The notes: generated by a model not told the origin, from the sequence alone. Shown: positions 1 to 10,582, numbered from the stretch's first letter. The stretch: 64,000 bases of DNA from Symbiodinium natans (GCA_905221605.1 CAJNDS010002446.1:745148-809147); one strand, 5' to 3'. Program-made: numbers and translations.

Positions 1-192
1 ACATTCTGATCCAAGCCATCAAGGCGGGTCCGATCTAAACAATCTAAACTTAACTCAGCATTCTGAACTTGGGGTCTGATCTCTGGACTGAACATGCAGG
101 ATGAGCATGACAAACTCCATGACAGCCCCGTTAAGGACAGGTGTTGCGCAAGAACACAACAAACAATTCCTTGACTGCTAACATGAGCTAAC
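1..192. other. Left-edge flank, no feature seen
   Basis: Downstream flank of the first minus-strand gene. No coding frame or repeat stands out. Confidence 0.4.
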
Positions 193-2114
193 TCAACATC
201 GTGTGACGTCCTGTCGCCAAGGCTCCCTTTCTCTCGTCAAGGTCGCGAACGGGATGTTTGAGGGGGGCAGCTTTTCGTGTGGATACTCCGTGAACTCGCA
301 AGCCAGCGCTGGCTCTCTCCATGTGCTGAGAGCTCGGAGGGAAGCCCTCAAGTCATACGCGTGCAAGGAGACAGCCACCAGCATGGCGAAATAAAGCGCC
401 CAAGCAAATGAAGCTGATGACCCTGAAGCTGATGACCTTGAAGCTGATGACCCTGAAGCTGATGACCCTGAAGCTGATGACCCTGAAGCTGATGGCTCTG
501 CCAGGATGACACCCAAGACTCCCAAGACCATGGCCACCACCACCAGCACAACGCAAACAACAAAGTGCAGCGCGGCGTTGCTCTTGTCAGGTCGGAGGCG
601 CTGCCTGTGCTTCTCCAACATTTGATCGCAGCAAATGCCCCACTTCTGCGTTGACAGTGCTTGCGTCAGCACCCGCACATGCATGGCTGTGAGGCTGGCG
701 GCGATGAACAGCAGGATGGCCAAGGGCATGAGGCCGACGTAGCTCTGCAGGAGAAGCCACTGTGCTGAGGCGTGGCTCGTTGCAAGAACCAGCTGCCTGC
801 GCACAAAAATGAACATAGGGACCATCAGCTTTGGATTGGCACGGTAGGGGGCTCGGTCACCAAGGACCCCCATAACTCCTCTCGAGTCTTCAGAAAGCAG
901 GATCCATCCTTTGGGCCCTTTCGGATCGTCCAGGCGACCCCACACTTCGGGAGTTGCAGGGCCGCTGTCCCAGAGGCCTTCCAGGAAGCCGCGTTTTCGG
1001 CCCTCATAACGCTGTACCTCAAGCACCAATACCTCCTGCCCGGCATCCAAGACATCAACAGCCATGTCATCGTGCTGAATATCTTGCAAGACCTCAGCAT
1101 GGCGACGCAGCTTGTAGGATTTGGGCAACTTCTCGTGCAAAAGCTGCTCCACGATCTGTGAGCGACTCTGTAACTGTGCGCTGTGGCCGCCTTCGTCGTT
1201 CTCACAGTTCCCACGCCAGATGGCAAGAGACGCGTACGTCACGAAATACAGAGCTGTGGCGCAGCTGGCGATGCCAAGGACGAGCAGCAGGAAGATCTCC
1301 AGAACGAAAAGCAATCGGTGCGGTGCCGATCGCAGTGGGTCGTCTGGGTCCGATCCACCCCAGAACCTCCTCAGCCGCATGGGCAAAGGCTCAAAGGTCA
1401 CTTTGGCAACGCATCTCTTTGGCTGCGGCTGACACAAATGTACGGTCGCGCCAAAAAGCTCAGGCGCCTTCGGCACCAAGAGCACCTGCCACTGAGACTT
1501 CGCATACCGCGGATACTTGGGGTACATATGCAGCTCGATTGCTGGGAGCTCTGTCCAGTTCGACTTGTCAAACTGCTCCAGCAGCGCCTTGCCAAATTGT
1601 GTCTGCTGCTTGGCGACTGCTGCCAAACCAGCGGTGATCTGCTTCACCCTGAAGCCTTGGTAGCCCAGTAACCATATTCTGATGAGGGCACCCTTTTTTG
1701 GGGTTGGTTCCTTTAGAAGGGAACCCAGAACCAAAAAAAGGGTAAAGGGTACCACTGGGCTACCCAGCAGCGTTGATCATGTTGGTAACGCTTGTCCTTG
1801 ACTAAGGTGGGAGCTCTCTGTGTTTTTGGGTGCAGCTTCTCTACGCAGTCAGCCTGGCGGGACAGGAAGAACTCCCGAGAGGCAAAGAAGGTGAAGTCTG
1901 GATCATCGAAAGTCGCAGAGATCACTTTGAAGCTGGCATGGCTCCTCAATGCTGTCTCCGTCACATGAGCTTTAATCCGAACTCCTTCTACAACACATTG
2001 GCGTCGCTTTTTACTATAGTTCACAGGGGCATCCCTTCTGGCATGGCTCTTGTGTTCAAGGTTCTTACCGCACGCTCTGAATCCAAAGCCTGCAAGAGAA
2101 GAAAGCCAATACAA
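193..2114 (-). CDS. Predicted four-pass membrane protein, at least two exons
   Basis: Not a family I recognise. The main exon (about 193-1655) encodes a soluble N-terminal stretch and four hydrophobic segments: LLFVLEIFLLLVLGIASC, then after a ~140-residue hydrophilic loop LMPLAILLFIAASLTAM, VVCVVLVVVAMVLGVLGVIL, and a last one beginning WALYFAMLVAVSL. Six 15-bp units between segments 3 and 4 encode a Ser/Ala/Gly-rich linker. An upstream exon (about 1769-2070) reads in another frame, with the basic-aromatic stretch VKDKRYQHDQR just before the break. Joining the two with a GC donor near 1768 and an AG|G acceptor at 1656 keeps the frame and removes a hairpin element. The frame of the longest uninterrupted ORF through that hairpin (start at 1755) is therefore probably an artefact. 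The true start is not settled; 5' exons may lie beyond 2114. Confidence 0.6.
411..500 (-). repeat. 15-bp tandem repeat inside the coding region
   Basis: Six exact-length 15-bp units (consensus AAGCTGATGACCCTG on the + strand) with few substitutions. Being a multiple of three, they stay in frame and encode Ser-Ala-Ser-Gly-type pentapeptides between two membrane segments, so copy number could vary without frameshift. Confidence 0.9.
1660..1763. mobile_element. MITE-like hairpin that forms most of an intron (introner candidate)
   Basis: Perfect 10-bp terminal inverted repeats GTAGCCCAGT (1660-1669) and ACTGGGCTAC (1754-1763), with further inverted similarity inside (CCCTTTTTTGG against CCAAAAAAAGGG). 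It lies exactly between two coding exons of the membrane-protein gene in different frames; the intron inferred from frame is about 1656-1768. No clear target-site duplication was found. Introners are known from dinoflagellates; that this is one is inference. Confidence 0.65.
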
Positions 2115-2784
2115 TCGAAGCTAAGAGTCGGCTTGGCTTCGAAGGTGCATCTTGGCTCCGGATCTGCATGAAGACGTTTTCTCGAAGAGGAATATGCCAA
2201 GGAATTGTCAGCGACCGGTCGGTGGGCATGGGCAGCATGGGTCCAATGAATTACGCAAAGAACGAGCAACATACAAGTGCGAGCAGCACAGGCTTGAGCC
2301 TGGGCGGCTGCTCTGTTTGCGTGGGGTTCTCGGTGCGACTGTGCCCCCGGAACTTGAAGAGTAAGCAGTTTAGGGTTGAGGGTTTTTTGCCACCCGCCTA
2401 GCTGACTCAGAGAGATGCACTGCAGGGATTAGGGTTTAGGGTTTAGGGGTTAGGCACTGCAGGCAGGCTGGTGGCAGTAACGCGAGAGCAGACTCACAGA
2501 GCATGGACCCGGCACAGAGTGGATCTTGCCGATCTGCCTGGCGCTTCATCTATGAGAGCTGCAGGAACCTTAGCCAAATAGGCCCGGGCGCAGGATACAA
2601 ACTTGGACAAAGAAACACCACTGGGCTGGTGAGGGTGACGCGCCGCCAGCCCAACAAGCAACAGTAGCATGCTTTTCAAAGGCCAAGAAAGCGGCATGCA
2701 CATCCTTTTTAAGACCTCTCTCATCTGAGGCCGCATCTGGCAACTCCACATGTGAGATTTCTCACTTGCGACACTACATCCAAG
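2115..2784. other. 3' flank of secreted-protein copy 1, with telomere-linked repeat
   Basis: 2383-2430 carries a short interspersed motif (TTTTTTGCCACCCGCCTAGC...) followed by TTTAGGG units at 2426-2455; two more copies lie near 62.2-62.4 kb. 2494-2751 resembles the DNA downstream of copies 2 and 3 (around 5.95-6.15 kb and 11.29-11.53 kb), so it belongs to the duplicated unit. A minus-strand ORF here (86 codons) has a hydrophobic stretch but is probably non-coding flank. Confidence 0.5.
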
Positions 2785-4641
2785 CTAGCTTTGCGGCAAA
2801 GACTTCAAGAAGTCGATCTTGTCTAAATCCCAGGCTGCGGACTCAACGTCATCAAAGTTGCACTGGAAGTTTTCGGAGACCACATAGCACGCGATGGGTG
2901 GGCCGTCCTGGCCTTTGTTGTACTGAAAGTAGCGGCCCTCCTCCTTCCCCGGTGACTTCTTCTCCCCCTGGACAATCTTGCTGAAGCTGTCGAGGTCTGC
3001 TTCAAGGCACTCTTGAGGTGTGGCAACATAAACGGCTGCAGACCGCTTGCAGCCCGGTCTGCGCGCCCTGCCTTTGCTGACTTTCCTGGCTTGCCAGCCT
3101 GCACCCTCGACGCAGGCTTCATGCTGCCACTGCTTGAAGTCTGCTGAGCACCTCGACATGTCCAGGGGGCCCGTCTCGCAATCCGCCGCCGCTGCGACAG
3201 TCAAGAAGGAAGCGGGCCGCGGCGAGGAGCTCTCCGTCTCTGCGCCCTCCTCGACAAACCAGCCGTTCGTGAGCCCCCTTTGACGGATGTTGGGCTCCTG
3301 CCTCAGCAGCTCCTCTGCCACAGCGTGGCCGGCTCTGGGGCGCGGATGCAAGAAGTTATACTCGCTCCCAAGCTCGGACGCTGCACCTTCAGCGGTCCAA
3401 AGGAGGCGAGGATCTTGGCCAAGGTAGGCGCCCGCGGCATCACGTCCCGCTTCTGAGAGGTCATGCTCAGAGACTAGCTCAGCATCTTGTTGGGTGAGGA
3501 CGCTGTTGCACATCATCTCCCTGCTTGAGTGCTTCAGGACGTTGTACTCGGTACAGCACTCCGCCAGCCAAGCAGCCTGGTTATCCTGGGTCAGGAAGGG
3601 CCAGCTCGTGCAGCTTCGCCCGTTCCAGCCGCAGGCACGACCGCAGCAGCCAAGCACCTCGGCCTCGACCCTGCGCACCACGCGATCCGCGCAGGACTGC
3701 TCGGTGCTAAGGCCCTCGGCAAAGTCGTAGTAAACATCCCATGCAGTTTTGCCCACCTCGTCGACAAGCAAAGTGCACTCGTCGTGGCAGACCTGTCGCA
3801 GGTGGTGCTGAAGCGTGCTGCCCACAAGTGGATCTAAGCGCCCGAAGCCCTTGGAGCCATGGTGCTCAGACAGCTCCGCCGCATCTTCCAGCCATGGGGC
3901 CTTCTTCTTTTCAGAATTGCTGAAGGAGCCCGCGACTACTGCTTGGCACAGCTCGGGGGTCAGGCGCAGGGCCTCCAGCACATGGGGTGCCCACGTCCGC
4001 TGCCATGCCTCCTGGCTCCTCGAAGACAACATAGCTGTTGGCCGTCTTATGTATTTGAATGTGTGATACTTCTTCCCAACGGCTGCACAAAACTTCAAGG
4101 CCGAGACCTGGATGGGGCTCTGAGGCCGAATTCTTTGGAATTCTGCGGGTGTTACGCACGAGCAGTTTCTCGAAGCCCTGGCCAGGGGGAACTGCTTTGC
4201 ACCCCAGCCTGCTCCGCAAGCCCCCAAAGCCAACAGCCGCACTCCACTTGACGAATTTGCGCACTCGCACACTGCTCCTTCGGTTGCCACTTTGCCTTCT
4301 CCCCGTGCCATCGTCTTGGGCTGGACATAATGGAAGGAAAAGCAAGGGTGGGCGCACCTGCACTCATTGCAACCGAAACAAAGGTTCTGGGACCTCGGGA
4401 ACTCTGCTTGCCCTGGAACTTTGCACCCCAAATTGGTAACAAGACCTTCGGGACAGCGGCACAGCGCTTCTTCGGAGCTCGCCACAACCTTCTCGGCACC
4501 AAAGTTCCCGCAAGAGTCGGACGCTCCTTCTTGCGCGAGGGCGGCTGGCGGAGGCGAAGCCTCGAAGCCCGGCCCTACCGGCCGGGCGGCCTCTGCAAGG
4601 AGAGAAGTAATCATCAAACCACATAGCCTGAGAGAGCCCAT
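2785..4641 (-). CDS. Secreted cysteine-rich protein, tandem copy 1
   Basis: Intronless ORF of 618 residues, family not recognised. The start (MGSLRLCGLMITSLLAEAA) is shared with the two neighbours and looks like a signal peptide. The N-terminal third is rich in Cys with CRCPEG, C.CAHPCFSF and GACGAGWG motifs. The middle and C-terminal parts contain conserved blocks such as LTPELCQAVVAGSFSNS, CGRACGW.GRSCTSWPFL, QAAWLAECCTEYNVLK, DPRLLWTAEGAAS and KGQDGPPIACYVVSENF. There is no membrane anchor after the signal. Paired-Cys density suggests a disulfide-rich extracellular or luminal protein (inference). It is the most diverged of the three copies over the C-terminal third, but shares a central block with copy 3. 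Confidence 0.85.
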   Translation of the reverse strand: MGSLRLCGLMITSLLAEAARPVGPGFEASPPPAALAQEGASDSCGNFGAEKVVASSEEALCRCPEGLVTNLGCKVPGQAEFPRSQNLCFGCNECRCAHPCFSFHYVQPKTMARGEGKVATEGAVCECANSSSGVRLLALGACGAGWGAKQFPLARASRNCSCVTPAEFQRIRPQSPIQVSALKFCAAVGKKYHTFKYIRRPTAMLSSRSQEAWQRTWAPHVLEALRLTPELCQAVVAGSFSNSEKKKAPWLEDAAELSEHHGSKGFGRLDPLVGSTLQHHLRQVCHDECTLLVDEVGKTAWDVYYDFAEGLSTEQSCADRVVRRVEAEVLGCCGRACGWNGRSCTSWPFLTQDNQAAWLAECCTEYNVLKHSSREMMCNSVLTQQDAELVSEHDLSEAGRDAAGAYLGQDPRLLWTAEGAASELGSEYNFLHPRPRAGHAVAEELLRQEPNIRQRGLTNGWFVEEGAETESSSPRPASFLTVAAAADCETGPLDMSRCSADFKQWQHEACVEGAGWQARKVSKGRARRPGCKRSAAVYVATPQECLEADLDSFSKIVQGEKKSPGKEEGRYFQYNKGQDGPPIACYVVSENFQCNFDDVESAAWDLDKIDFLKSLPQS

Positions 4642-5387
4642 GGCTCAGGCACCCAGGGGCTCCGCAGTTGTTGCGACATGAGCCGAAAGCTTTCCATTCG
4701 ATCTGCGTGGATGTTGCGTCAGCAGCAGATTGGATGCTTTCTGCAGCATTCCAATTCCCATGCCCTACGGCCCTACATGCAAAAAAATCTCGGCGGGCCT
4801 CTCTGAGAGCTTCTAGAGAACTGCCACGGGCTGCAACCTGTGCGATGCGAATACCTGGGCGGCATCGCTCAGGAGGTCAGCTCATCATGGCCCATCTCCG
4901 CGCGCTCCAGAGGGTTTGCGCGCAGACATGACCTGCTGCTCTCCAACAAACAAGACAACTGAGGACTGGGCAAGGCGATATCGTACCAAAACTTCTAGCC
5001 TGAAAATGCAAGTTCTTCAGTCTGGACCGTTGAGGCTGGGACATCTCATTGCGAAATAGTAATCCTGATTTTCGCAGTTTCTAGCCAACAACTCTCCATA
5101 AACCTCGTTGGCTTACCGATGGTAGCAGTGAACACACGAACGCTCACAAGAACATCGGCAAGCTAAGCTCGCCCATGCTTCATCATCAGCTTGTGCATTG
5201 CCGAGCGAAGGAACACGTGTACAGGCCCCAGGAAGGTGCGTTCGCCGCTATGTCAGGTTCATTCAGCTGGCCACTGCTGAGCTCGCTGCCGGTCCCAGAC
5301 AACATCGGAACCTGCCAGGAGGCTGCATTGTGCAGATAAGGTTCGGGTTGTGCAACACCATCAGCGAGAGCAAAAAAAAAAACAGGA
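4642..5387. other. 5' flank of copy 1, duplicated; possible spliced-leader relic
   Basis: The stretch around 4950-5090 is similar to 13.92-14.04 kb upstream of copy 3 (shared GACAACTGAGGACTG and TCTGGACCGTTGAGG). About 35 bases before the start codon the minus strand reads TTTCGGCTCATG, close to the 3' end of the dinoflagellate spliced leader (TTTTGGCTCAAG). No separate gene was seen. Confidence 0.45.
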
Positions 5388-5515
5388 AGCCAATAAGCCG
5401 ACGCAGCAGATGGGGCCACAAAGCCCAAAAAGCCGAGAAGCCAGAAAGCCAAGAAGACACGTAGCCAAAACGCCAAGAAGCCAGAAAGCCACGAAGCCGG
5501 GAAGCCAGAAGACGG
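5388..5515. repeat. Degenerate AAGCC minisatellite
   Basis: Irregular short units built on AGAAGCCAGAAAGCC. It gives spurious Phe/Leu/Trp-rich or Lys/Pro-rich ORFs on the two strands. It lies between copies 1 and 2 of the tandem array. Confidence 0.75.
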
Positions 5516-6532
5516 AGAACCGTGTAGAAGGAGCCATAGAGGATTTGCTAGTGGAATATAGAGCAAGCCCTAAACCCTATTTAAAAATCCAAATCCCCCC
5601 CCCCTCCCCCAACAAATGCACATCCTTTTCAGTTGAGTTACCAAAACCTCGTGATTTTGGGTTACACTGTCATTTCGATGCAAAATCATGGGCGTCCACT
5701 CCAATTGACAAAAACAAGAAGATGATTACTGAAAAACATAGAAATAAACAGTAATCATAATAATAATGATCATCTAATAGTAATAAAAAATGGGAGTCTT
5801 TCCGCATGCCCGCAATCCTTGGAGTTTGATTGGCAAACTGTTGTCATGAAGACACAAAGCAATGAAATATGGATGAACCCCAGGATTCTTGAGCTCGTAC
5901 GTATAGACCGTATAGGTACAAATTTCCGCACAGAGCATGGACTCTTGGCAGTTTGGATGCTTGCAAGCTGCCTTGCAGTTCATGTTCGAGGGCTGTGGGA
6001 ATCTTAGCACACAGGCGAGGGTGCCGGCCACAGCAAGAGATACAAGTTTGAGCTTCTTCCTCTACTGCAAATGAGGGCGACGCACCACCAACCAAACAAG
6101 CAAGAGTAGCACATTTCAAAGGCACGCGCGTCCTGCTTAACACCTCCTCTTCTTATTAATTTCCTGGACGCTTTGCTACTGGACTGCCCTCGCTCTTGCC
6201 ACGCTATGTGCAGAACAATTTTCAAGGCAGTTTGTTGTGCAAAAACGTGTGGCATGACCAGCCTGGCGCACACAGCCCCAAGCTCCTTCGTCTCTCGACC
6301 TGCACCGTAAGCATCACTGGCATTTCGCCTCATTCATGACCCCCTTCCTACGCAACTTCATGAAAAAAACCGATTGTCAAGGTATGTTATCTGAGGCCGC
6401 ATATGGTAACTGGTAACTGCAGGTGCTGGTTTTACCTGCAGGATTTCTTTCTTGCGCCGCTGCCAATCGCTCATCGAAAAGTAAGAGGCAACCACGCATC
6501 AAACACGGCAGCTCTCCGAAATCCAGGCAAGC
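5516..6532. other. Spacer between copies 1 and 2, part of the duplicated unit
   Basis: 5640-5830 is similar to 10,790-11,080 between copies 2 and 3 (shared CCAAAACCTCG.GATTTTGG and CAATCCTTGGAGTT). 5900-6500 resembles the 3' flanks of the other copies. A short run of C (about 5587-5600) and an AT-rich patch (5750-5790) are present. No gene called. Confidence 0.5.
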
Positions 6533-8347
6533 CTACTTGTACGGCATGGGCTTCACGAACACGAGCTTGTCCAAATCCCAGGCTTCAGACTCAACGTCCT
6601 CGAAGTTGCACGGGAAGTTTTCGGAGACCACGTAGCACGCGATGGGCGGGCCGTCCTGGCCTTTGTTGTACTCAAAGTAGCGGGCCTCCTCCTCCCCCGC
6701 TAACCTCTCTTCACCCCTGACGATCTTACTGAATCCGTTGAGGTCTGCTTCAAGACACTCTTGAGGCGTGGCAACATGAACGGCTGCGGACTGCTTGCAG
6801 CCCGGTCTGCGCCCCCTGCCTTTGCTGACTTTCCTGGCTTGCCAGCCTGCACCCTCGACGCATGCTTCATGCTGCCACCGCTTGAAGTCTGCTGAGCACC
6901 TCGTCATGTCCAGGGGGCCCGTCTCGCAATCCGCCGCCGCTGCGACAGTCAAGAAGGAAGTGGCCACTGGCGAGGAGCTCTCCGTCTCTGCGCTCTCCAT
7001 GACAAACCAGCCGTTCGCGAGCCCCCTCTGACGGATGTTGGGCTCCTGCCTCAGCAGCTCTTCTGCCACAGCGTGGCCGGCTCTGGGGGGCGGATCCAAG
7101 AAGTGATACTTGCTCCCAAGATCGGACGCGGCACCTTCAGCGGTCCAAAGGAGGCGCGGATCTTGGCCAAGGTAGGTGGCCGCAGCATCCTTTCCTTCTA
7201 CTGAGAGGTCATGCTCAGAGACGAGCTCAGCATCTTGTTGGGTCAGGACGCTGTTGCACATCATCTCCCTGCTCGAGTTCTTCAGGACGTTGTACTCAGT
7301 ACAGCACTCCGCCAGCCAAGCAGCCTGGTTATCTTGGGAGAGGAAGGGCCAGCTCGTGCAGCTTCGCCCACTCCAGCCGCAGGCACGACCGCAGCAGCCC
7401 AGCACCTCGGCCTCGACCCTGCGCACCACGCGATCCGCGCAGGACTGCTCGGTGCTGAGGCCCTTGGCAAACTCGTCGAAAAAAACATCCTGTAAAGCTC
7501 CTTTCACCTCTTCGACAATCAAAGTGCACTCGTCGTGGCAAACCTGTCGCAGGTGGTGCCGAAGCGTGCTGCCCACAAGTGGATCTAAGCGCCCGAAGCC
7601 CTTGGAGCCATCGTGCTCGGACAGCTTCGCTGCATCTTCCAGCCATGGGCTTTCCATCTTTTGGGAGTTGTTGAAGGAGCCCGCGACTACCGCTTGACAC
7701 AGCTCGGGGGTCAGGTGCAGGCGGTCCAAGGCATCGGCAGCCCCTTCTCGATGCCTCTGGTAAGTTTCCCGAATATGCTTTCCGAAGTTCCTTCCGATTC
7801 TGTTGCCGTATTCATTCCCAGCAGCTGCACAGAAGTTCAAGGCCGCGACAAGGACGGGGCTTGGAGGCCGAATTTTCCCCAAGTCAAAGGGCGTTTTGCA
7901 TGAGCATCCTTTGGAAGCCCCGGCCAAAGGGAACTCTTTTGCGCCCCACCCTGCCCCGCAAGCCCCCACAGCCAACCTTTGCTGTTTGTAACCTTTTTTT
8001 ATGAAGAGGCAAGTGCACACAGATCCTGGTGTCCCCCGCTTCGGGAAGGCCTTGTCGAAGGCATAGCAGGGATGATCACATTTGCAGGGCTTATCTAAGC
8101 CATCGGTCACCTGGAATTCTGCTAGCCCCGCCCCAACACCCTGCTCGCCGCACCTGATATTGGTGACATTTCCTTCGGGACAGCGACAAAGCGTGCCCAC
8201 ACCCGTCTTGGCACCAAAATACTCGCAAGAACGGCGCACCCCTTCTTGCGCCAGGGCCGCTGGCAAACCGGATGCCTCCCAGCCTGGCCCTCGGGCGGCC
8301 TCTGCAAGGAAAGTAATCGCCAAACCACATAGCTTGATGGAGCCCAT
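6533..8347 (-). CDS. Secreted cysteine-rich protein, tandem copy 2
   Basis: Intronless, 604 residues, same architecture as copies 1 and 3: signal peptide MGSIKLCGLAITFLAEAA, Cys-rich N-terminal third, then conserved body and C-terminus. Its last ~270 residues are nearly identical to copy 3 (for example MTRCSADFKRWQHEACVEG and RYFEYNKGQDGPPIACYV). By contrast, residues of about 40-220 and the segment before KGLSTEQSCADRV differ strongly. The protein family and function are unknown. Confidence 0.85.
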   Translation of the reverse strand: MGSIKLCGLAITFLAEAARGPGWEASGLPAALAQEGVRRSCEYFGAKTGVGTLCRCPEGNVTNIRCGEQGVGAGLAEFQVTDGLDKPCKCDHPCYAFDKAFPKRGTPGSVCTCLFIKKGYKQQRLAVGACGAGWGAKEFPLAGASKGCSCKTPFDLGKIRPPSPVLVAALNFCAAAGNEYGNRIGRNFGKHIRETYQRHREGAADALDRLHLTPELCQAVVAGSFNNSQKMESPWLEDAAKLSEHDGSKGFGRLDPLVGSTLRHHLRQVCHDECTLIVEEVKGALQDVFFDEFAKGLSTEQSCADRVVRRVEAEVLGCCGRACGWSGRSCTSWPFLSQDNQAAWLAECCTEYNVLKNSSREMMCNSVLTQQDAELVSEHDLSVEGKDAAATYLGQDPRLLWTAEGAASDLGSKYHFLDPPPRAGHAVAEELLRQEPNIRQRGLANGWFVMESAETESSSPVATSFLTVAAAADCETGPLDMTRCSADFKRWQHEACVEGAGWQARKVSKGRGRRPGCKQSAAVHVATPQECLEADLNGFSKIVRGEERLAGEEEARYFEYNKGQDGPPIACYVVSENFPCNFEDVESEAWDLDKLVFVKPMPYK

Positions 8348-9374
8348 GGCCGAGGTGCACTGGAGCTCGTGCTGCCTGCAATATGAGCCACAAGCTCCCC
8401 ACCCAGCCCCATTCAGTCATCATGACTGGATGCCGCAACAGGCTCAATAGAATTCCCATGCCCTGCGTGCCGACCAGGGTCCCAGGGGGAGAATCAAGCT
8501 GAGACTGACTGCACAGTACAGCAAACATCCCTGAGAACAAGGACTTCTTTGAGCCATCCCCAAGATTATCCCAAAAACTCGCACCTCACTCTGGCGCTCT
8601 GCGCGGACACCTGGGCCGTTGGAAGAGAAGTCTTGCAGCGTCGCACCCTAAAGCATTGAAACAGGGCCTCGGGCAATTTTATGCAGTGTCGAGACTGAGC
8701 TGAACAGCCCTTCCCCGCCTCTTTGGAAAGTGATGTTTCTCGAGTAGTTGAATCACTTTTTGGTTTTTCACTGAAAGCAAGTGGCGTTTCAGCATGACTC
8801 GTTCTCTAGCCATCTGATATATGAGGAAGGAATCAGTGAGAACCATTCCAAACACATCCAAGACGTACCCTGCAATATGTTTGCCACACATCGCGCAAAA
8901 TACCCAATCACTACCCAATCACAGTAATTTGCTCCCGCATGACGACATGTAGGGCTATCGAGAAGATGATCTGGCCACCAGCTCCACCTTGTTTGGGTCG
9001 GCGGGTTCCTCTTAGTTACTACCAGCTCAAGATCTAACATTTGCGCAATGCGTGAGAAAACCTAAACAGGGGCAGCGCTTTTCGTTCCCCAAGCATCTCT
9101 CTGGAACGGAACCACCTAACAATCCGGGCTTTTGTTTTAGACTGTGCTTGGTTTGCTTTTTTCTGATGTTCGATGGATTTGTCCACTAGTTTTGCGAGTT
9201 TTCCTTATGTGTTTGCTTGTGTGTTTGTTCTTTTGTTTTATGTGTTCTATCTTTAGCGTTTACCGTTGCTCTTCTGTTCATTGTCTTTGTGTGTGGTTCT
9301 ATGTTTGTAATTAGTGTTTTCTTTCAATGTTTCCTCATAGTGTTCTTCATAGTGCTTACTATTGTACGTCCGAA
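8348..9374. other. 5' flank of copy 2; one weak minus-strand ORF
   Basis: The first ~130 bases resemble the 5' flanks of copies 1 and 3, with TTGTGGCTCATA where copy 3 has TTTTGCGGCTCAAG. A minus-strand ORF at 8679-8918 (79 residues, hydrophobic start then a Lys/Arg-rich end) has plausible composition but no recognised domain and no evidence of splicing partners. 9070-9370 is T-rich with no further signal. Confidence 0.35.
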
Positions 9375-9511
9375 GGTTCATCGTAGTAGTGGTAGTAGTA
9401 GTCGTCGTCGTCGTAGTAGCAGTAGCAGTAGCAGTAGCAGTAGCAGTAGCAGTAGCAGTAGCAGTAGCAGTAGCAGTAGCAGTAGCAGTAGCAGTAGCAG
9501 TAGCACTAGTG

Positions 9512-9588
<77 letters not shown>

Positions 9589-9660
9589 TGTAGCAGTAGT
9601 AGCAATAGTAGTAATAGCAGTAGCAGTAGCAGTCGCAGTCGCAGTAGCAGTAGCAGTAGC
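9375..9660. repeat. AGT/AGC trinucleotide and hexanucleotide tract
   Basis: Long tract of GTAGCA then GTA units, breaking down at the right end into interrupted GTAGCAATA. It yields long poly-Ser, poly-Val/Ala and poly-Leu ORFs in all frames, which are artefacts. Confidence 0.95.
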
Positions 9661-9762
9661 AGGGGGGGGGGGGGGGGGGGGCATGGTGGCGGGGTGGGGG
9701 GGGGGGTGGTGGGGGGGGGTGGGGGGTGGGGGGGGTGGGGGTGGGCGGGGGGGGGGGGTTGG
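9661..9762. repeat. Poly-G rich tract
   Basis: About 100 bases almost entirely G with scattered T, abutting the AGC tract. Several runs of five or more G could form quadruplexes on the + strand (inference). A shorter G tract recurs at about 9868-9890. Confidence 0.9.
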
Positions 9763-10025
9763 TAATTACGTTCCTGCCAAGGCTTCATGCCAAAGCTCCA
9801 TCTCCTGTTTTTCACCAGAAGCTGAAACCTTCATGCCAATGCTAACATCCATGTTCCCAGTGCGTGGTGGGTGGGGGGGGGGGTGGGGGGTAATTACGTT
9901 CCTGCCAAGGCTTCATGCCAAAGCTCCATCTCCTGTTTTTCACCCGAAGCCGAAACCTTCATGCCAAAGCTCCATCTCCTGTTTTTTCACCAGAAGCTGA
10001 AACCTTCATGCCAATGCTAACATCC
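9763..10025. repeat. Two and a half copies of a ~129-bp repeat
   Basis: The segment starting TAATTACGTTCCTGCC and running through AAGCTCCATCTCCTG occurs at 9762 and again at 9891, with a third partial copy from about 9957. Each full copy is bounded by a G-rich run. Confidence 0.85.
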
Positions 10026-10258
10026 GAAAGCCTCAACCCAAAACCCTGAACCCTCAACCCTGAACCCGAAACAGGCAGGGTTCTGCAAAGCCCGAAAGCT
10101 TCAACCCTAATCCCTCAACCCTAAACCCCAAACCCAAAACAGCCAGAGTTTTGCAAAGCCCGAAAGCCTCAACCCTGAACCCAAAACCTTAAACCAGCGC
10201 ACAACGAACAACTTAAAAAAAAAAAATGACGTCCAAAATTCGGGTTTTGAGCGTTTTT
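10026..10258. repeat. Degenerate telomere-like repeat array
   Basis: Two to three ~75-bp units of corrupted CCCTAAA-type sequence with a recurring GCAAAGCCCGAAAGC core. Confidence 0.7.
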
Positions 10259-10318
10259 CGATAGTAGGTAGTAGGTAGTAGGTAGTAGGTAGTACGTAGT
10301 AGGTAGTTAGTAGTAGTC

Positions 10319-10358
<40 letters not shown>

Positions 10359-10544
10359 CAGCAGTAGTAGTAGTGGTAGTAGTAGTAATAGTAGTATTTG
10401 GTCGTCGTCTCGTCGTCGTCGTCGTGGTAGTGGTAGTGGTAGTAGTAGTTCTAGTGGTAGTTCTAGTGGTAGTGGTAGCGGTAGTGGTAGTGGCGTGGTA
10501 GCGGTAGCGGTAGCGGTAGTGGCAGTGGCAGTGGTAGTGGAAGA

Positions 10545-10581
<37 letters not shown>

Positions 10582-10582
10582 A
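10259..10582. repeat. GTA/GTAG microsatellite tract
   Basis: GTAGGTA units, then GTA, interrupted by GTC and GTGGTA blocks. It is the same sequence class as 9375-9660 and probably expanded separately. Confidence 0.9.

Noticed and set aside
954-1671. Plus-strand ORFs of 227 and 162 residues
   Set aside because: Antisense to the membrane-protein gene; Arg/Pro-rich composition typical of shadows.
9217-10000. Long ORFs rich in Ser, Val, Leu, Thr or Gly
   Set aside because: Generated by AGT/AGC and poly-G repeats, open in every frame; no coding evidence.
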